A DNA stretch of 64,000 nt from Kordiimonas sp. SCSIO 12610 (GCF_024398015.1 NZ_CP073747.1:2477001-2541000); one strand, 5' to 3'. Counted from the stretch's first letter, positions 20,164 to 30,655 are shown. A program made the numbers and translations. The notes: generated by a model not told the origin, from the letters alone.

Positions 20164-21405
20164 TTGCGATACTCAAAGAATGCACGCATATCCAAATATT
20201 CTGCAAAGATTATTCTATGCCTGATGATGGTCATACAGTCGGTCACTCCCTCCGTATCTGATGAAACCTCCCAAAATCTCCGCACCTTAAGTGAACAAAA
20301 TCTCGTCGATATTCTCGTAGGTTCTTGTATCCAATCCACGCGTAACTGTGACCCATCAGAACCTATCAAGGCTGTAAAGGCAGCCTTAAAGGCGGGCAAG
20401 GTTTTCCAGACAATCAAAGTCAAGGATGTCCCCACGGACGGCATGGTCGTTGCTGTTCAGGGCATTGGCGGCGGCGGGCCGTGGCAATATGTGATTGACC
20501 GGACGAAAGAACAGGGACTGCGAACGCTCGATAACCCCGAGCGCGCTGTTGTTGAGCTATTCAGTGAATATACCGGAAAAACTGTGGCGGCGCTCGTACG
20601 CTCGGAAGCCGCGGGTGCCACTGCCGCTGCCCTCCTCCTGAGCGCTGATATGAATATACCAACGCTCGACGGCGGCATTACAGGCCGTGCTGTCCCCGAA
20701 GTTCAGCAATCTATTCCCTGGATCAATGGTATCGCATCGGTGCCAACAGCGATCATCACACCTTGGGGGGATCAGATTATTATCAAACACGCGGTAGACG
20801 AATACCGCGTAGAAGATATCAGCCGCGCAATTGCGGTCGCAAGCGGCGGCGATGCCTACATCACCATGACGCCTATGTCGGGTGAAACGCTAGAAAAAGG
20901 GGTAATTAAAGGCAGTATCTCCGAGGCAGAACTATTTGGCCGCACAGTCAGAGAAGCCGTTCAAAAGGGTCATGATCCTATTGACGCCTTGGTCACTATC
21001 ACAAGCGGATATAAGCTTTTTGACGGTGTTGTCGTCAAGGCAGAAGAGCGCGGCGACAGGGGTTTCAACTGGGTAGAGGCAACACTTGAAGGCCGAAATG
21101 AATACAAGGGCCGCACCTACAAATTATTTGTCAAAAACGAAAACATCGTCGGTTGGATCGATGACAAACTGGACGCTATATCCCCTGATTATATTTATAA
21201 TCTTGACCCAGCTAGCGGCCAGTCAACCTTGGGCGTCGGTTATGGTGGTTATGTGGTTGGTGAAAAGGTTGCCCTTATCGGTATTCCTGCCCCCAAACAA
21301 TGGCGCAGTAAAAAAGGGATTGAGTTAATCGGCCCACGGCATTTCGAGTTTGATTTTGATTACATCCCGATTGAGGACTTACAGAAACAAAAGGCACAAG
21401 AATAA
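20164..21405 (+). CDS. DUF917 family protein with N-terminal signal sequence
   Basis: This 413-residue protein matches the DUF917 family (some members are described as thiohydantoin desulfurases or hydantoinase-like). Recognised features are LSEQNLVDILVGS, the glycine run GIGGGGPW, and TLDGGITGRAVPEVQQS, equivalent to the family's DGxGxGRAxPE block. Unusually, the N-terminus has a basic stretch and a hydrophobic segment (about residues 14-32) that looks like a secretion signal. It starts with TTG, chosen because GGAGG lies six bases before it. It is followed 46 bases later by the PhyH gene. Confidence 0.82.
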   Translation: MRYSKNARISKYSAKIILCLMMVIQSVTPSVSDETSQNLRTLSEQNLVDILVGSCIQSTRNCDPSEPIKAVKAALKAGKVFQTIKVKDVPTDGMVVAVQGIGGGGPWQYVIDRTKEQGLRTLDNPERAVVELFSEYTGKTVAALVRSEAAGATAAALLLSADMNIPTLDGGITGRAVPEVQQSIPWINGIASVPTAIITPWGDQIIIKHAVDEYRVEDISRAIAVASGGDAYITMTPMSGETLEKGVIKGSISEAELFGRTVREAVQKGHDPIDALVTITSGYKLFDGVVVKAEERGDRGFNWVEATLEGRNEYKGRTYKLFVKNENIVGWIDDKLDAISPDYIYNLDPASGQSTLGVGYGGYVVGEKVALIGIPAPKQWRSKKGIELIGPRHFEFDFDYIPIEDLQKQKAQE

Positions 21406-21451
21406 CAATAGTAGAGGCAAGAATAAAAAAGCATAAAACAGGACAAAACAC

Positions 21452-22294
21452 ATGGCACCAGGCGAGAAACAAGGAAATTATCGCACAACCGATCACGCTA
21501 AAACGCACCGGCAGTTGAAACCAGGGCCTGATCGCCAAGGCCCAGAGATCGATGCTGACTTTGAAACCCTGATGCGGGACGGCTATGTCATTATCGAAAA
21601 CCTGATTTCAAAAGACGCTTGCAGGGCGATAAAAGCTGAATGCCTAGACCTACTTAATAAAACAGGTCGGAACGGTTTTGAGGGGCGCAGCACCCAGCGG
21701 GTTTATAATGTGCTCTCCAAAACCCGTGCAACTGACATGCTGGCTGAACACCCGCGTATCCTTGGTTTGATGGATCGTTTCTTTGAACCCGGCTTCCTAT
21801 TATCACAAAGTCAGATCATCAACATCTTACCCGGCGAAAACGCACAGGATTTACATGTGGATGACGGGTTTTACCGTATCCCCCGCCCGCGGCAACCGCT
21901 GGGTGCTGCAACCGTATGGGCAATCGATGACTTTACAGAAGAAAACGGCGCAACCGTAATCGTTCCCAAAAGCCATACATGGGGCGATGATCAAATGCCT
22001 GAGCGCAGTGAGGCAATCCCCGCCATTATGCCCGCGGGCTCTGTTGTCTTTTTTCTGGGTACCACGTGGCACGGCGGCGGCATGAACGTATCAAAGAGCG
22101 CTCGTTTTGCCATCACCCACCAATATTGTGATGCCTATTTACGGCAGCAGGAAAATTACCTGTTAGAATTATCCAAGGATACAGTCCGGGCCCTGTCCCC
22201 CACAATGCAGGCGCTGGTTGGATATTCGATCTATCCCCCCTTCATGGGCATGGTAGAGGGAATGCACCCCTTAAGAACATTGGATCAGGACTAA
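21452..22294 (+). CDS. Phytanoyl-CoA dioxygenase (PhyH) family protein
   Basis: This is an Fe(II)/2-oxoglutarate-type dioxygenase of 280 residues. The iron-binding HxD is in LHVDDGFY (about residues 135-142) and the distal His in TTWHGGG; the arginine in SARFAITHQYC would bind 2-oxoglutarate. LMRDGYVIIENLI is the family's N-terminal entry. The substrate is unknown. Close spacing puts it in an operon with the DUF917 gene. Confidence 0.9.
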   Translation: MAPGEKQGNYRTTDHAKTHRQLKPGPDRQGPEIDADFETLMRDGYVIIENLISKDACRAIKAECLDLLNKTGRNGFEGRSTQRVYNVLSKTRATDMLAEHPRILGLMDRFFEPGFLLSQSQIINILPGENAQDLHVDDGFYRIPRPRQPLGAATVWAIDDFTEENGATVIVPKSHTWGDDQMPERSEAIPAIMPAGSVVFFLGTTWHGGGMNVSKSARFAITHQYCDAYLRQQENYLLELSKDTVRALSPTMQALVGYSIYPPFMGMVEGMHPLRTLDQD

Positions 22295-22321
22295 ATGGCC
22301 GCGGCCAAACTGCTATTCAAT

Positions 22322-22969
22322 TTAATTTTTGCGCTTGATGCCAAGTTTATCTAGCCGCCAGCGAAGGGTATCAATCCGGTCCTGCCCGAAAAAGGGTTCG
22401 CCGCGTACAACCATTGTCGGCACGCCCCAATGCCCTGCTTGCTCAAGGGTTTCATGGTTGCGCTCGATTTCATCCATATGATCGCCGTCCATGATCGCGC
22501 GGTCCATATCCGCGAGGTCCAAGCCCGCAGCTTCTGTCGCAAGCGCCAAATGATCGCCTTGATCCCAGTTTTCAGTGCCGCCATAAACGAGATGCGATAT
22601 TTCCTTCGCGAACGCAATGCCCTTGCCGCGGCGTTCTGCCTCCACGCCCAATTTCACAAGGCGTAGAATAAGCGATTGATCCTCCGCGACCTCGTAGGTT
22701 TCATAGTTCTGATTAACGGGATCGGGTTTTGGCGGGAAATGCATGGGCATGCCTAAATACTCGGCGCGGCGCATGCTATCCATCACAATATACATCGCAG
22801 GCTTTTTGTTGGACGCATCAAATAAGGCTTTCTTGGCCCTAAGCGCCACGGGCAACACAACCCGCAAATGCAACGATACATCATAATCTTCCATCAGCTT
22901 CATCAAATCCGGCGTCGCCAGATAGGAATATGGGCTCCTGAAGGACCAATATACGTCGATGGATTCCAT
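22322..22969 (-). CDS. 2-hydroxychromene-2-carboxylate isomerase family (DsbA fold)
   Basis: This 215-residue thioredoxin-fold protein is of the HCCA isomerase/kappa-GST group. DVYWSFRSPYSYLA near the start has Ser in place of a CxxC, as in glutathione-dependent isomerases. HWGVPTMVV holds the cis-proline, and FFGQDRID is the family's C-terminal motif. The ATG at 22969 is chosen because AGGAG lies seven bases before it; the in-frame ATG at 22984 lacks such a site. It is convergent with the PhyH gene. It may act on aromatic or quinone-like substrates, but this is not shown. Confidence 0.88.
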   Translation of the reverse strand: MESIDVYWSFRSPYSYLATPDLMKLMEDYDVSLHLRVVLPVALRAKKALFDASNKKPAMYIVMDSMRRAEYLGMPMHFPPKPDPVNQNYETYEVAEDQSLILRLVKLGVEAERRGKGIAFAKEISHLVYGGTENWDQGDHLALATEAAGLDLADMDRAIMDGDHMDEIERNHETLEQAGHWGVPTMVVRGEPFFGQDRIDTLRWRLDKLGIKRKN

Positions 22970-23131
22970 GATTTTCTCCTGCATTTATATTTATGTCACA
23001 TTATAGATTTTTAGGTAATTTACTCAATGATACAAGTATTTTGGGAATTACTCTTGAAATGATTTACGCCCCTGTTTGATTTATCTAATATCTTTTTCTT
23101 CAATGTAGTCTGAATAATATAAGCATAAATT

Positions 23132-24037
23132 ATGAAAATAACTCCAATAACTCGAAGAGATTTGTTTGATGTAATGATTGTCGAGCAAGTCAATTGGTCA
23201 GGTTCGCTCGATGAAACCGAATTTTTATCCCGTTTGTATAATTTGAAACAAATACCTTCAACCGATTATAGGTACTCTGATGCTGAAGGAGATATTTTCC
23301 AACATAGGGTCAACAATTCAGATTGGGAAGATCATTGGATATTCAACGATCGTCGATTTGCACTGATGAATGGTGACGATGAAATATTACTAAAGTTCCT
23401 AGCAGAAACTGTTCATCCAGTTGTTAGACCTGATGTAACTTCATCTCAGAAACTTGTAACTATCTACAATAACATTTTAATTAATGATGGTTTTGAAATC
23501 GCTGAAAGAGCCAGAATTTCAGGAAAGCCAATTTACATAGGCAGAAACATCGGGACATCAACGATACCTGCTTTATCGGCAGCAAAAGATACTCTGAGTG
23601 CAACAGATTTGGTTTATGTTACACAGCAAATAACACGAATGGAAGCGGCTGTACATAATGATCCAAGTCTTGCCATCGGAACAGCTAAGGAATTAATCGA
23701 ATCTTGCTGCAAAACAATTCTTCAAGAACGAGAAATAAACCTCGGCAATGGAGACGACCTTCCAAAACTAGTCAAAACAACAGTCAGGGAATTAAAACTG
23801 ACACCTAATGATATTCCAGACGCTACAAAAGCGGCAGATTCAATTAGAAAACTTTTGAGCAACTTGGCTACGGTTGCATACGGAATTGCTGAACTTAGAA
23901 ATAAATATGGTACTGGTCATGGAAAAGCCGGACAAACAAGAGGCCTAACTTCACGTCATGCAAAATTAGCAGTTGGAGCTGCCTCAACTTTATCAGTCTT
24001 CTTGGTTGAAACGCATAGAGACCAGAACAATAACTAA
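23132..24037 (+). CDS. Abortive-infection family protein (Abi C-terminal domain)
   Basis: This 301-residue protein ends in an Abi-C-type domain with the diagnostic LRNKYGTGHGK motif (residues 255-265) and the preceding helix EAAVHNDPSLAIGTAKELIES. The N-terminal half (about 1-110) has no fold I can name with certainty; it may be an AbiJ N-terminal-type domain. The gene is markedly more AT-rich than its neighbours and sits alone between a DsbA-fold isomerase and the metH operon, which suggests horizontal gain of a single-gene phage defence. The role in defence is inferred from the family. Confidence 0.85.
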   Translation: MKITPITRRDLFDVMIVEQVNWSGSLDETEFLSRLYNLKQIPSTDYRYSDAEGDIFQHRVNNSDWEDHWIFNDRRFALMNGDDEILLKFLAETVHPVVRPDVTSSQKLVTIYNNILINDGFEIAERARISGKPIYIGRNIGTSTIPALSAAKDTLSATDLVYVTQQITRMEAAVHNDPSLAIGTAKELIESCCKTILQEREINLGNGDDLPKLVKTTVRELKLTPNDIPDATKAADSIRKLLSNLATVAYGIAELRNKYGTGHGKAGQTRGLTSRHAKLAVGAASTLSVFLVETHRDQNNN

Positions 24038-24077
24038 ATCTCTATTTGTTTATATTAGCAGTTTGAGAAGAACTAGC

Positions 24078-26708
24078 TCAATACCCCAAATTCGGACTGA
24101 GCCATTTCTCGGCCTGTTCGATCGTAACACCGCGGCGTTTGGCATAATCCTCTACCTGATCCCTGTTCACCTTTCCAACGCCAAAATATTTCGCCTTCGG
24201 GTGGCTGAAATAATAGCCAGAAACGGCGGCGGTTGGGGTCATGGCAAAACTTTCCGTCAGCTCCACACCCGTATTTTCCTGCGCGTTTAAAAGGTTAAAC
24301 AGCGCTGGTTTTTCCGAATGGTCGGGGCACGCGGGGTAACCGGGCGCAGGGCGAATGCCTTTATAGCGTTCCTTGATAATCTCTTCATTATCCAGTGCTT
24401 CATCCGCCGCATAGCCCCAGAATTCCTTACGCACGCGCTCGTGCATATGTTCTGCAAACGCTTCCGCTAGCCGGTCCGCAAGTGCCTTGACCATAATTTC
24501 ATTATAATCATCGTGCGCTGCCTTAAAGCGCGCTACATGCTCGTCAATACCGTGGCCAGCCGTGACCACAAATCCACCCATCCAATCGGATTTGCCGTCA
24601 ACGGGGCTGATGAAATCCGCGAGACAATCATTCGTGCGGCCCTCACGTTTTTCAATCTGTTGGCGCAAACAATGGATCGTACCCTTGATGTTATCGCCCC
24701 CACTTTCGCCGTACAGGATGATATCATCGCCGTCGCGTGCAGCAGGCCAGAAACCAATAACGCCCTTTGCTGTTAACCACTTTTCATCCACAATCTGCTT
24801 GAGCATCGCCTGCGCGTCCTTAAACAAGCTACGCGCGCTTTCGCCCACGACCTCATCATCCAGGATTTGCGGATATTTGCCAGCAAGTTCCCATGTACGG
24901 AAAAACGGTGTCCAGTCAATGCGCTCCACGAGGCGCTCCAGCGGATAATCAGCAAACACCTTGGTTCCCGTAAACTGTGGTTCGGTTGGGGTATGGTCAT
25001 TAAAATCAAGCTGGGCCGCGTTCGCACGTGCGGCCTCTATTGTTACCAAACGATCAGCCTTCGGTTTTGCGAGGCGCTTTTCCCGAATATCATGATACTC
25101 GGCCTTAATATCGCTGACATACCCATCACTTAGGTCAGTGGACATCAAGGTGCTTGCCACACCAACCGCACGCGATGCATCCAAGACATGAATTGCTGGC
25201 CCCGAATAATTCGGCGCGATTTTAACGGCTGTGTGCACACGGCTTGTGGTCGCACCGCCGATTAAGAGCGGCATTTGCATGCCCTTTCGCTCCATTTCGC
25301 CTGCAACCGTTACCATTTCATCCAAAGACGGGGTGATAAGACCTGATAGGCCAATTATATCTGCATCATGATCGTTTGCAGCCTTCAGGATATCAGCCCA
25401 CGGTACCATCACACCGAGGTCGATCACTTCGTAATTGTTACATTGGAGAACAACACCGACGATGTTTTTACCGATGTCATGCACATCGCCCTTCACGGTT
25501 GCCATGACAATCTTGCCCTTTGCCTTGGCACCCTCTTCCTTCTCGGCCTCGATATAGGGCTGAAGGTAAGCAACGGATTGTTTCATCACCCGCGCGGACT
25601 TAACCACTTGCGGCAGGAACATCTGTCCGGAACCAAACAAGTCACCAACGGTATTCATACCGTCCATCAACGGCCCTTCGATCACCTGAATAGGGCGATC
25701 AAATTTCTGGCGAACTTCCTCTGTATCTTCAATGATATAATCGGCGATCCCCTTCACAAGCGCATGCTCAATCCGCTTCTCAACTGGTGCTTCGCGCCAT
25801 GAGAGGTCTTCGACACGTTTGGTACCGCCCTGCCCTTTATATTCATCGGCAACATCAAGCAGGCGTTCGGTTGCGTCTGACCTTCGGTTCAGGATCACAT
25901 CCTCTACACGTTCCTTCAAGTCAGCCGGAATATCGGAATAAACGGTTAACTGCCCCGCGTTCACAATCCCCATATCCATACCGGCCTGAATGGCGTGATA
26001 CAAAAACACGCTGTGCATGGCCTCGCGAACAGGGTTATTGCCGCGAAAAGAGAAGGAAATATTGGATACCCCGCCCGACACCTTTGCATACGGCAAATGG
26101 GTTTTAATGAGGCGTGTTGCCTCAATAAAATCAACGCCGTAATTATTGTGCTCTTCAATTCCTGTAGCCACTGCAAAAATATTTGGGTCAAAGATGATAT
26201 CCTCGGGCGGAAATCCAACCTTGTTCACGAGCACATCATAGCTGCGCTTACAAATTTCGAACTTACGGTCGATGCTATCGGCCTGCCCGTCTTCATCAAA
26301 TGCCATCACAACAACAGCGGCGCCGTATCGCATAATTTGTTTCGCCTGAGCAACGAAAGGCTCTTCACCTTCCTTAAGGCTGATGGAATTTACAACGGCT
26401 TTACCCTGCACGCACTTAAGGCCTGCCTCGATCACAGTCCATTTTGAGCTATCGATCATCACAGGCACACGGGCGATATCTGGCTCTGCGGCAATCAATT
26501 TCAGGAATTTTTCCATCGCGGCTTCTGCATCCAACATCGCATCGTCCATATTGATGTCGATGATCTGCGCCCCGCCTTCAACCTGATGGCGGGCGACCGA
26601 AATCGCTTCCTCATAATTTTCTTCAAAGATCAGCTTCTTGAACTTGGCTGAACCCGCAACGTTCGTGCGTTCGCCAACATTGATAAACTGTGCGATAGGT
26701 TTGGTCAT
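24078..26708 (-). CDS. metH: Cobalamin-dependent methionine synthase, folate/B12/activation module
   Basis: This is the larger half of a split MetH, 876 residues. Domains in order: the pterin-binding methyltetrahydrofolate domain ([18 protein letters not shown] at residue 8, [10 protein letters not shown]), the helical cap (about 310-395), the B12-binding domain with [10 protein letters not shown] and axial ligand H410, [15 protein letters not shown], and the SAM-dependent activation domain ([19 protein letters not shown] onward, [19 protein letters not shown]). It lacks the homocysteine domain, which is encoded by the gene ending five bases upstream. The two products must assemble to act. 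Confidence 0.96.
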   Translation of the reverse strand: MTKPIAQFINVGERTNVAGSAKFKKLIFEENYEEAISVARHQVEGGAQIIDINMDDAMLDAEAAMEKFLKLIAAEPDIARVPVMIDSSKWTVIEAGLKCVQGKAVVNSISLKEGEEPFVAQAKQIMRYGAAVVVMAFDEDGQADSIDRKFEICKRSYDVLVNKVGFPPEDIIFDPNIFAVATGIEEHNNYGVDFIEATRLIKTHLPYAKVSGGVSNISFSFRGNNPVREAMHSVFLYHAIQAGMDMGIVNAGQLTVYSDIPADLKERVEDVILNRRSDATERLLDVADEYKGQGGTKRVEDLSWREAPVEKRIEHALVKGIADYIIEDTEEVRQKFDRPIQVIEGPLMDGMNTVGDLFGSGQMFLPQVVKSARVMKQSVAYLQPYIEAEKEEGAKAKGKIVMATVKGDVHDIGKNIVGVVLQCNNYEVIDLGVMVPWADILKAANDHDADIIGLSGLITPSLDEMVTVAGEMERKGMQMPLLIGGATTSRVHTAVKIAPNYSGPAIHVLDASRAVGVASTLMSTDLSDGYVSDIKAEYHDIREKRLAKPKADRLVTIEAARANAAQLDFNDHTPTEPQFTGTKVFADYPLERLVERIDWTPFFRTWELAGKYPQILDDEVVGESARSLFKDAQAMLKQIVDEKWLTAKGVIGFWPAARDGDDIILYGESGGDNIKGTIHCLRQQIEKREGRTNDCLADFISPVDGKSDWMGGFVVTAGHGIDEHVARFKAAHDDYNEIMVKALADRLAEAFAEHMHERVRKEFWGYAADEALDNEEIIKERYKGIRPAPGYPACPDHSEKPALFNLLNAQENTGVELTESFAMTPTAAVSGYYFSHPKAKYFGVGKVNRDQVEDYAKRRGVTIEQAEKWLSPNLGY

Positions 26709-26713
26709 AATCT

Positions 26714-27808
26714 TTACTCGGCTGGCGCAGCGCTGGCAGTTATGGGCTCAAGGTTTGCAATTTGAACAGGATCAATGCCGGATAATTTCATAACAGGCTC
26801 AATGATGGGAACAGTTCGGGGTTTAACACCTTTAATCGCCTCTGAGATCGCACGGATATGATCTGGTGTTGTCCCGCAGCAACCACCGACAATGTTCAGC
26901 AGCCCTTCGTCCGCCCATTCTTTCAAATGCCCAGCCATGGTTTCAGGCGTTTCATCATATTCACCCATTTCATTCGGAAGGCCTGCGTTTGGAAACACAC
27001 AAACATTGGTATCCGCAATCGCCGCAATCGTTACCGCGTGCGGGCGCAAAAGATCTGCACCAAATGCGCAGTTTAGCCCTGCGGAAAATGGCTTCACATG
27101 GCGCACACTATGCCAGAAAGCTTCTATTGTTTGGCCTGACAAGTTCCGGCCCGACATATCAGTAACGGTGCACGACATCATAACGGGTAATCGGTAGCCA
27201 ATATCCTCAAACACTTCTTCAGCTGCGAAAATAGCGGCCTTCGCGTTAAGTGTGTCAAACACCGTTTCAATAAGGACAATATCAATCCCGCCTTCCATCA
27301 AACCACTGATCTGTTCTTTGTAGGCGTCTTTCACATCGTCAAAACTAACGGACCTGTAACCCGGATTATTCACATCGGGGGAAACTGAAAGCGATTGGTT
27401 CATTGGGCCAATTGATCCTGCAACAAAGCGCGGTTTATCCGGCGTTTTTGCGGTCCATTCGTCCGCGACACGGCGCGCGAGCGCGGCCCCCGCAACATTA
27501 ATTTCGCGGGCATATTCCTGCATATCATAATCGGCCATCGATATGCGTGTTGCGTTAAACGTATCTGTTTCGATGATATCAGCGCCAGCCGATAGAAACT
27601 CGCCGTGAATTTTAGCAATCACATCTGGTTTCGTGATCACGAGAAGATCATTGTTACCTTTAAGGTCACTTGGCCAATCAGCAAACCTCTCACCGCGATA
27701 ATCCGCTTCTTCAAGGCCCTCTTTCTGGATCATTGTCCCCATAGCACCGTCGATAATCAGAATACGCTCAGACGCTATTTTCTCTAATTTTTCCTGAATA
27801 TCAAACAT
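26714..27808 (-). CDS. metH: Methionine synthase homocysteine-binding subunit
   Basis: This is the homocysteine S-methyltransferase half of a split MetH, 364 residues. Motifs: [13 protein letters not shown] at the start, [26 protein letters not shown] with the first zinc Cys, and [13 protein letters not shown] with the other two. The ATG at 27808 is chosen because GGAGG lies ten bases before it and it overlaps the metF stop by one base (TAATG); an upstream in-frame extension to 27856 has no support. Split MetH occurs in other Alphaproteobacteria, so this is not a frameshift. Confidence 0.94.
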   Translation of the reverse strand: MFDIQEKLEKIASERILIIDGAMGTMIQKEGLEEADYRGERFADWPSDLKGNNDLLVITKPDVIAKIHGEFLSAGADIIETDTFNATRISMADYDMQEYAREINVAGAALARRVADEWTAKTPDKPRFVAGSIGPMNQSLSVSPDVNNPGYRSVSFDDVKDAYKEQISGLMEGGIDIVLIETVFDTLNAKAAIFAAEEVFEDIGYRLPVMMSCTVTDMSGRNLSGQTIEAFWHSVRHVKPFSAGLNCAFGADLLRPHAVTIAAIADTNVCVFPNAGLPNEMGEYDETPETMAGHLKEWADEGLLNIVGGCCGTTPDHIRAISEAIKGVKPRTVPIIEPVMKLSGIDPVQIANLEPITASAAPAE

Positions 27809-28737
27809 TAATTCGATTCCTCCGGGCTCGATGGGCGCAAGCCAAGCATATGGCATATGGCATAGGTCAGTTCAGCACGATTTAGGGTATAAAAATGAAA
27901 GTCACGGACGCCGCCGGCGTAAAGCCGCTTACACATCTCACCCGCGACGGTAGCAGCGACAAGACTGCGGGTCTGGGGCCTGTCATCCAGTCCTTCAAAA
28001 ACTTTATGCAGCCATGTTGGAATACTTGTACCACAAGCGCCCGCAAAGGATTTCAACGTATTAAAATTTGTCACAGGCAAAATTCCCGGGATAATCGGGA
28101 CGTTAATTCCATATGATCTGCAATGATCAAGGAAGCGGAAATAGCTATCAGGCTCAAAAAAGAATTGCGTTATAGCACGTGTTGCACCGGCATCAACTTT
28201 GCGCTTCAAGTTTTCAAGGTCTGCTGCCAAGTTTGGGCTATCGGGGTGTTGTTCCGGATACGCTGCCACCGAGATTTCAAAATCATTGGAAATTTCTCGA
28301 ATGCCGCCAACCAATTCAGCCGCATTTTCGTATCCCCCAGGATGAGCGCCATAGGGCTTACCAATGGTCGGTGGATCACCGCGCAAGGCAACAATGTGGC
28401 GCACCCCTGCTTCATGGTAATTCTCGATAATTTCATTCACTTCTGACTTTGTCGCACTTACACAAGTCAGGTGCGCAGCTGGCGGCAAGCTCGTTTCATC
28501 GAGCAACCGCTTTACAGTTTTATGGGTTCGCTCTCTTGTCGAACCGCCAGCACCGTATGTAACAGACACAAAACTTGGATTAAGTGTTTCCAATGTTTTG
28601 ATCGAATGCCAGAGTGTTTCTTCCATCTTCTCAGTTTTTGGTGGGAAAAATTCAAAGGAAACATTCACATCACCAGCCATATCAGACAAAAGTGACCCTG
28701 AAGCCATTGTATCAATTGGTTTTTTTATTGTTTGCAT
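27808..28737 (-). CDS. metF: 5,10-methylenetetrahydrofolate reductase
   Basis: This flavoprotein supplies 5-methyltetrahydrofolate to methionine synthase. The 309-residue protein has [18 protein letters not shown], the [17 protein letters not shown] motif, [10 protein letters not shown], and [14 protein letters not shown], all typical of MetF. It sits between the ArsR/methyltransferase regulator (43 bases upstream) and the homocysteine subunit of MetH, whose start overlaps its stop, so it belongs to a dedicated methionine-cycle operon. Confidence 0.96.
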   Translation of the reverse strand: MQTIKKPIDTMASGSLLSDMAGDVNVSFEFFPPKTEKMEETLWHSIKTLETLNPSFVSVTYGAGGSTRERTHKTVKRLLDETSLPPAAHLTCVSATKSEVNEIIENYHEAGVRHIVALRGDPPTIGKPYGAHPGGYENAAELVGGIREISNDFEISVAAYPEQHPDSPNLAADLENLKRKVDAGATRAITQFFFEPDSYFRFLDHCRSYGINVPIIPGILPVTNFNTLKSFAGACGTSIPTWLHKVFEGLDDRPQTRSLVAATVAGEMCKRLYAGGVRDFHFYTLNRAELTYAICHMLGLRPSSPEESN

Positions 28738-28780
28738 TGGATTATGCCTGTTTACTATTTCATACTGGAATACAAATTAT

Positions 28781-29704
28781 CTATTTTTCAAAACACCAGA
28801 GCACGATTGTTAACTCGCCGCCATCCAGGTATTTGACATCGGTTGCTTTGATATCTGCTTTCTCAGCCCAACCTGTCATTTCTTGCTCAGCAAAGCCCAA
28901 GCGTCGATGAGCATGCTGATCACGCAAAAATTCACGGTCATGTGGGGCAAAATCAACAATGATTAGTTTACCATCCTGCTTCAGTGATTTTGCTGCCTCT
29001 GCGATAGCTTTTTGCGGTTGCTCTGCATAATGAAGTACCTGATGGAATATGATCAGGTCTTTGCTATCTGGCTTTACCGGAAGATCATACATATCCCCCA
29101 GTTGCACATGGCAGTTGTTCAATTGCTTTGCTGCCAGCTGACTTCGGGCAACTGCAAGCATTTCCCTCGACACATCAATCCCCAGTGCAGAACTCGCGAG
29201 CGGAGAGAAAAGTTCAAGCATCCGTCCCGTTCCAGTTCCTACATCCAATATGTCGAGCCCTTTTCGACTACCAACCATCGCGAGCAACGCGGCCTCAACC
29301 TCCGCTTCGGAAACATACAAAGAGCGGATTTCATTCCAACTATCTGCATTGTCTTTAAAATACGCCTGCGCTCGCTCAAACCGCTGCGACCGGATATAGT
29401 TTGCTGCACGAGCATCAGACGCAAGCGCCTCACTATCTCTATCAACAAAATTGAAAGCAAAATTTACAAACTGTTTAGCGATCTTACGATCGGACAGTCG
29501 ATAAAAAACTTGTGTGCCCTCTTGCAAGCGATCAATTAAACCTGCATCGCTTAAGAGTTTAAGGTGCCGGGATACTCTGGGCTGGCTTTGCTCAAGAATT
29601 TGAACAAGTTCCCCAACCATCAACTCACCTTCACCGAGCAATACAAGAATACGCAGTCGGGTACCTTCCCCTGCGGCTCTAAGTGTTGTAAGTAATGTAT
29701 CCAT
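28781..29704 (-). CDS. ArsR-family regulator fused to a SAM-dependent methyltransferase (SahR-like)
   Basis: This is a two-domain protein of 307 residues. Residues 1-90 form an ArsR winged helix (GEGTRLRILVLLGEGELMV, then SQPRVSRHLKLLSDAGLI). Residues 110-305 form a class I methyltransferase with the SAM-binding motif LDVGTGTGR (153-161). Such fusions are known beside metF and metH in Alphaproteobacteria; SahR-type ArsR proteins sense S-adenosylhomocysteine. The methyltransferase-like domain may serve as a SAM/SAH sensor and not as an enzyme, which is inference. A perfect palindrome lies 28 bases before the start, so it probably controls its own operon. Confidence 0.9.
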   Translation of the reverse strand: MDTLLTTLRAAGEGTRLRILVLLGEGELMVGELVQILEQSQPRVSRHLKLLSDAGLIDRLQEGTQVFYRLSDRKIAKQFVNFAFNFVDRDSEALASDARAANYIRSQRFERAQAYFKDNADSWNEIRSLYVSEAEVEAALLAMVGSRKGLDILDVGTGTGRMLELFSPLASSALGIDVSREMLAVARSQLAAKQLNNCHVQLGDMYDLPVKPDSKDLIIFHQVLHYAEQPQKAIAEAAKSLKQDGKLIIVDFAPHDREFLRDQHAHRRLGFAEQEMTGWAEKADIKATDVKYLDGGELTIVLWCFEK

Positions 29705-29731
29705 AGCATCTCTTTCTATAAAGAATTCTTA

Positions 29732-29751
29732 ATATAAAGATTTCTTTATAT
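29732..29751 (-). promoter_or_regulatory. Probable operator of the methionine-cycle operon
   Basis: A perfect inverted repeat, ATATAAAGA, TT, TCTTTATAT, lies 28 bases upstream of the ArsR/methyltransferase gene. A related copy (ATAAAGAATTCTTA) lies at 29718-29731, so there may be two adjacent sites. Size, symmetry and position fit an ArsR-family operator. Confidence 0.75.
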
Positions 29752-29905
29752 ATGTAAAGAATAATTACCAAGATTTTTGACAATTCCAATTCGCCTTCAT
29801 TTTACAGACCACACACAATATTGAAGTCCGTGTGTGCCAGAAAAATAATGACATATTTTAAAAGTAGGTCTAGTTTTCGGAAATTGAGAAAATAATGAGA
29901 TTATA

Positions 29906-30655
29906 ATGCAAAAAAACTCACTGTTAAAAACAGCAATAACTGCTGCACTCCTATCACTGACAGCCGCTTGTGCAAGCACTGGCAATACAGATGTGAATGA
30001 TCCATACGAAAATACCAACCGTGCTATTTGGAAGTTCAATCGTGTTGTTGATAAAGCCGTTACACGGCCAGTTGCCGTTGGATATAGGACAATCGTTCCA
30101 GAGCTTCCAAGGAAAGGAATTTCAAACATATTCCGCAACCTCACCGAACCTTGGAGCTTCGTAAACAATATATTACAGGGCGATATTAATGGTGCTGCAA
30201 CTACCCTTGGACGGTTCACTATAAATACCACAGTGGGCTTAGCCGGAATTTTCAAAGTTTCCGATAAAATGGGTATCCAATATCAGCGCGAGGATTTTGG
30301 ACAAACACTTGCGGTCTGGGGGGTGAACGATGGCCCTTATCTTGTTCTACCATTCCTGGGCCCATCAAACGGCCGCGATGCATTTGGGACAATCGGTGAT
30401 TTTACAGCGGAGCCGGTTAACATCGGGATCGATCGTCTGGATGAAAAAGGACTGCTCCTTGCCAAACTTTCCCTAGAGGTTATTGATACGCGGGCAAGGT
30501 TACATTCAACTATCGAATCTTTATATGAAGAAAATGATCCATATGCGTTTGCGCGCGCGGCATACAGGCAGCAACGTGATTTCCAAATTAGAAATGGAAA
30601 ACGAGACACATCGGAAGAAGACGACCTTTTTGACGCATTAGAGGACGATGAGTAA
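29906..30655 (+). CDS. mlaA: MlaA-family outer membrane lipoprotein
   Basis: This 249-residue lipoprotein is of the VacJ/MlaA family, which removes phospholipids from the outer leaflet as part of the Mla pathway. The signal sequence ends LTAAC (lipobox, Cys near residue 22). The family motifs DPYENTNRAIWKFN, RTIVPELPRKGISNIFRNL, and DFGQTLAVWGVNDGPYLVLP with FLGPSNGRDA are all present. The C-terminal tail is strongly acidic. The rest of the Mla system is not in the window. Confidence 0.94.
   Translation: MQKNSLLKTAITAALLSLTAACASTGNTDVNDPYENTNRAIWKFNRVVDKAVTRPVAVGYRTIVPELPRKGISNIFRNLTEPWSFVNNILQGDINGAATTLGRFTINTTVGLAGIFKVSDKMGIQYQREDFGQTLAVWGVNDGPYLVLPFLGPSNGRDAFGTIGDFTAEPVNIGIDRLDEKGLLLAKLSLEVIDTRARLHSTIESLYEENDPYAFARAAYRQQRDFQIRNGKRDTSEEDDLFDALEDDE

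Noticed and set aside
26709-26713. Possible frameshift that broke metH
   Set aside because: Both halves end or start cleanly at a domain boundary, each has a good start, and split MetH is known in this class.
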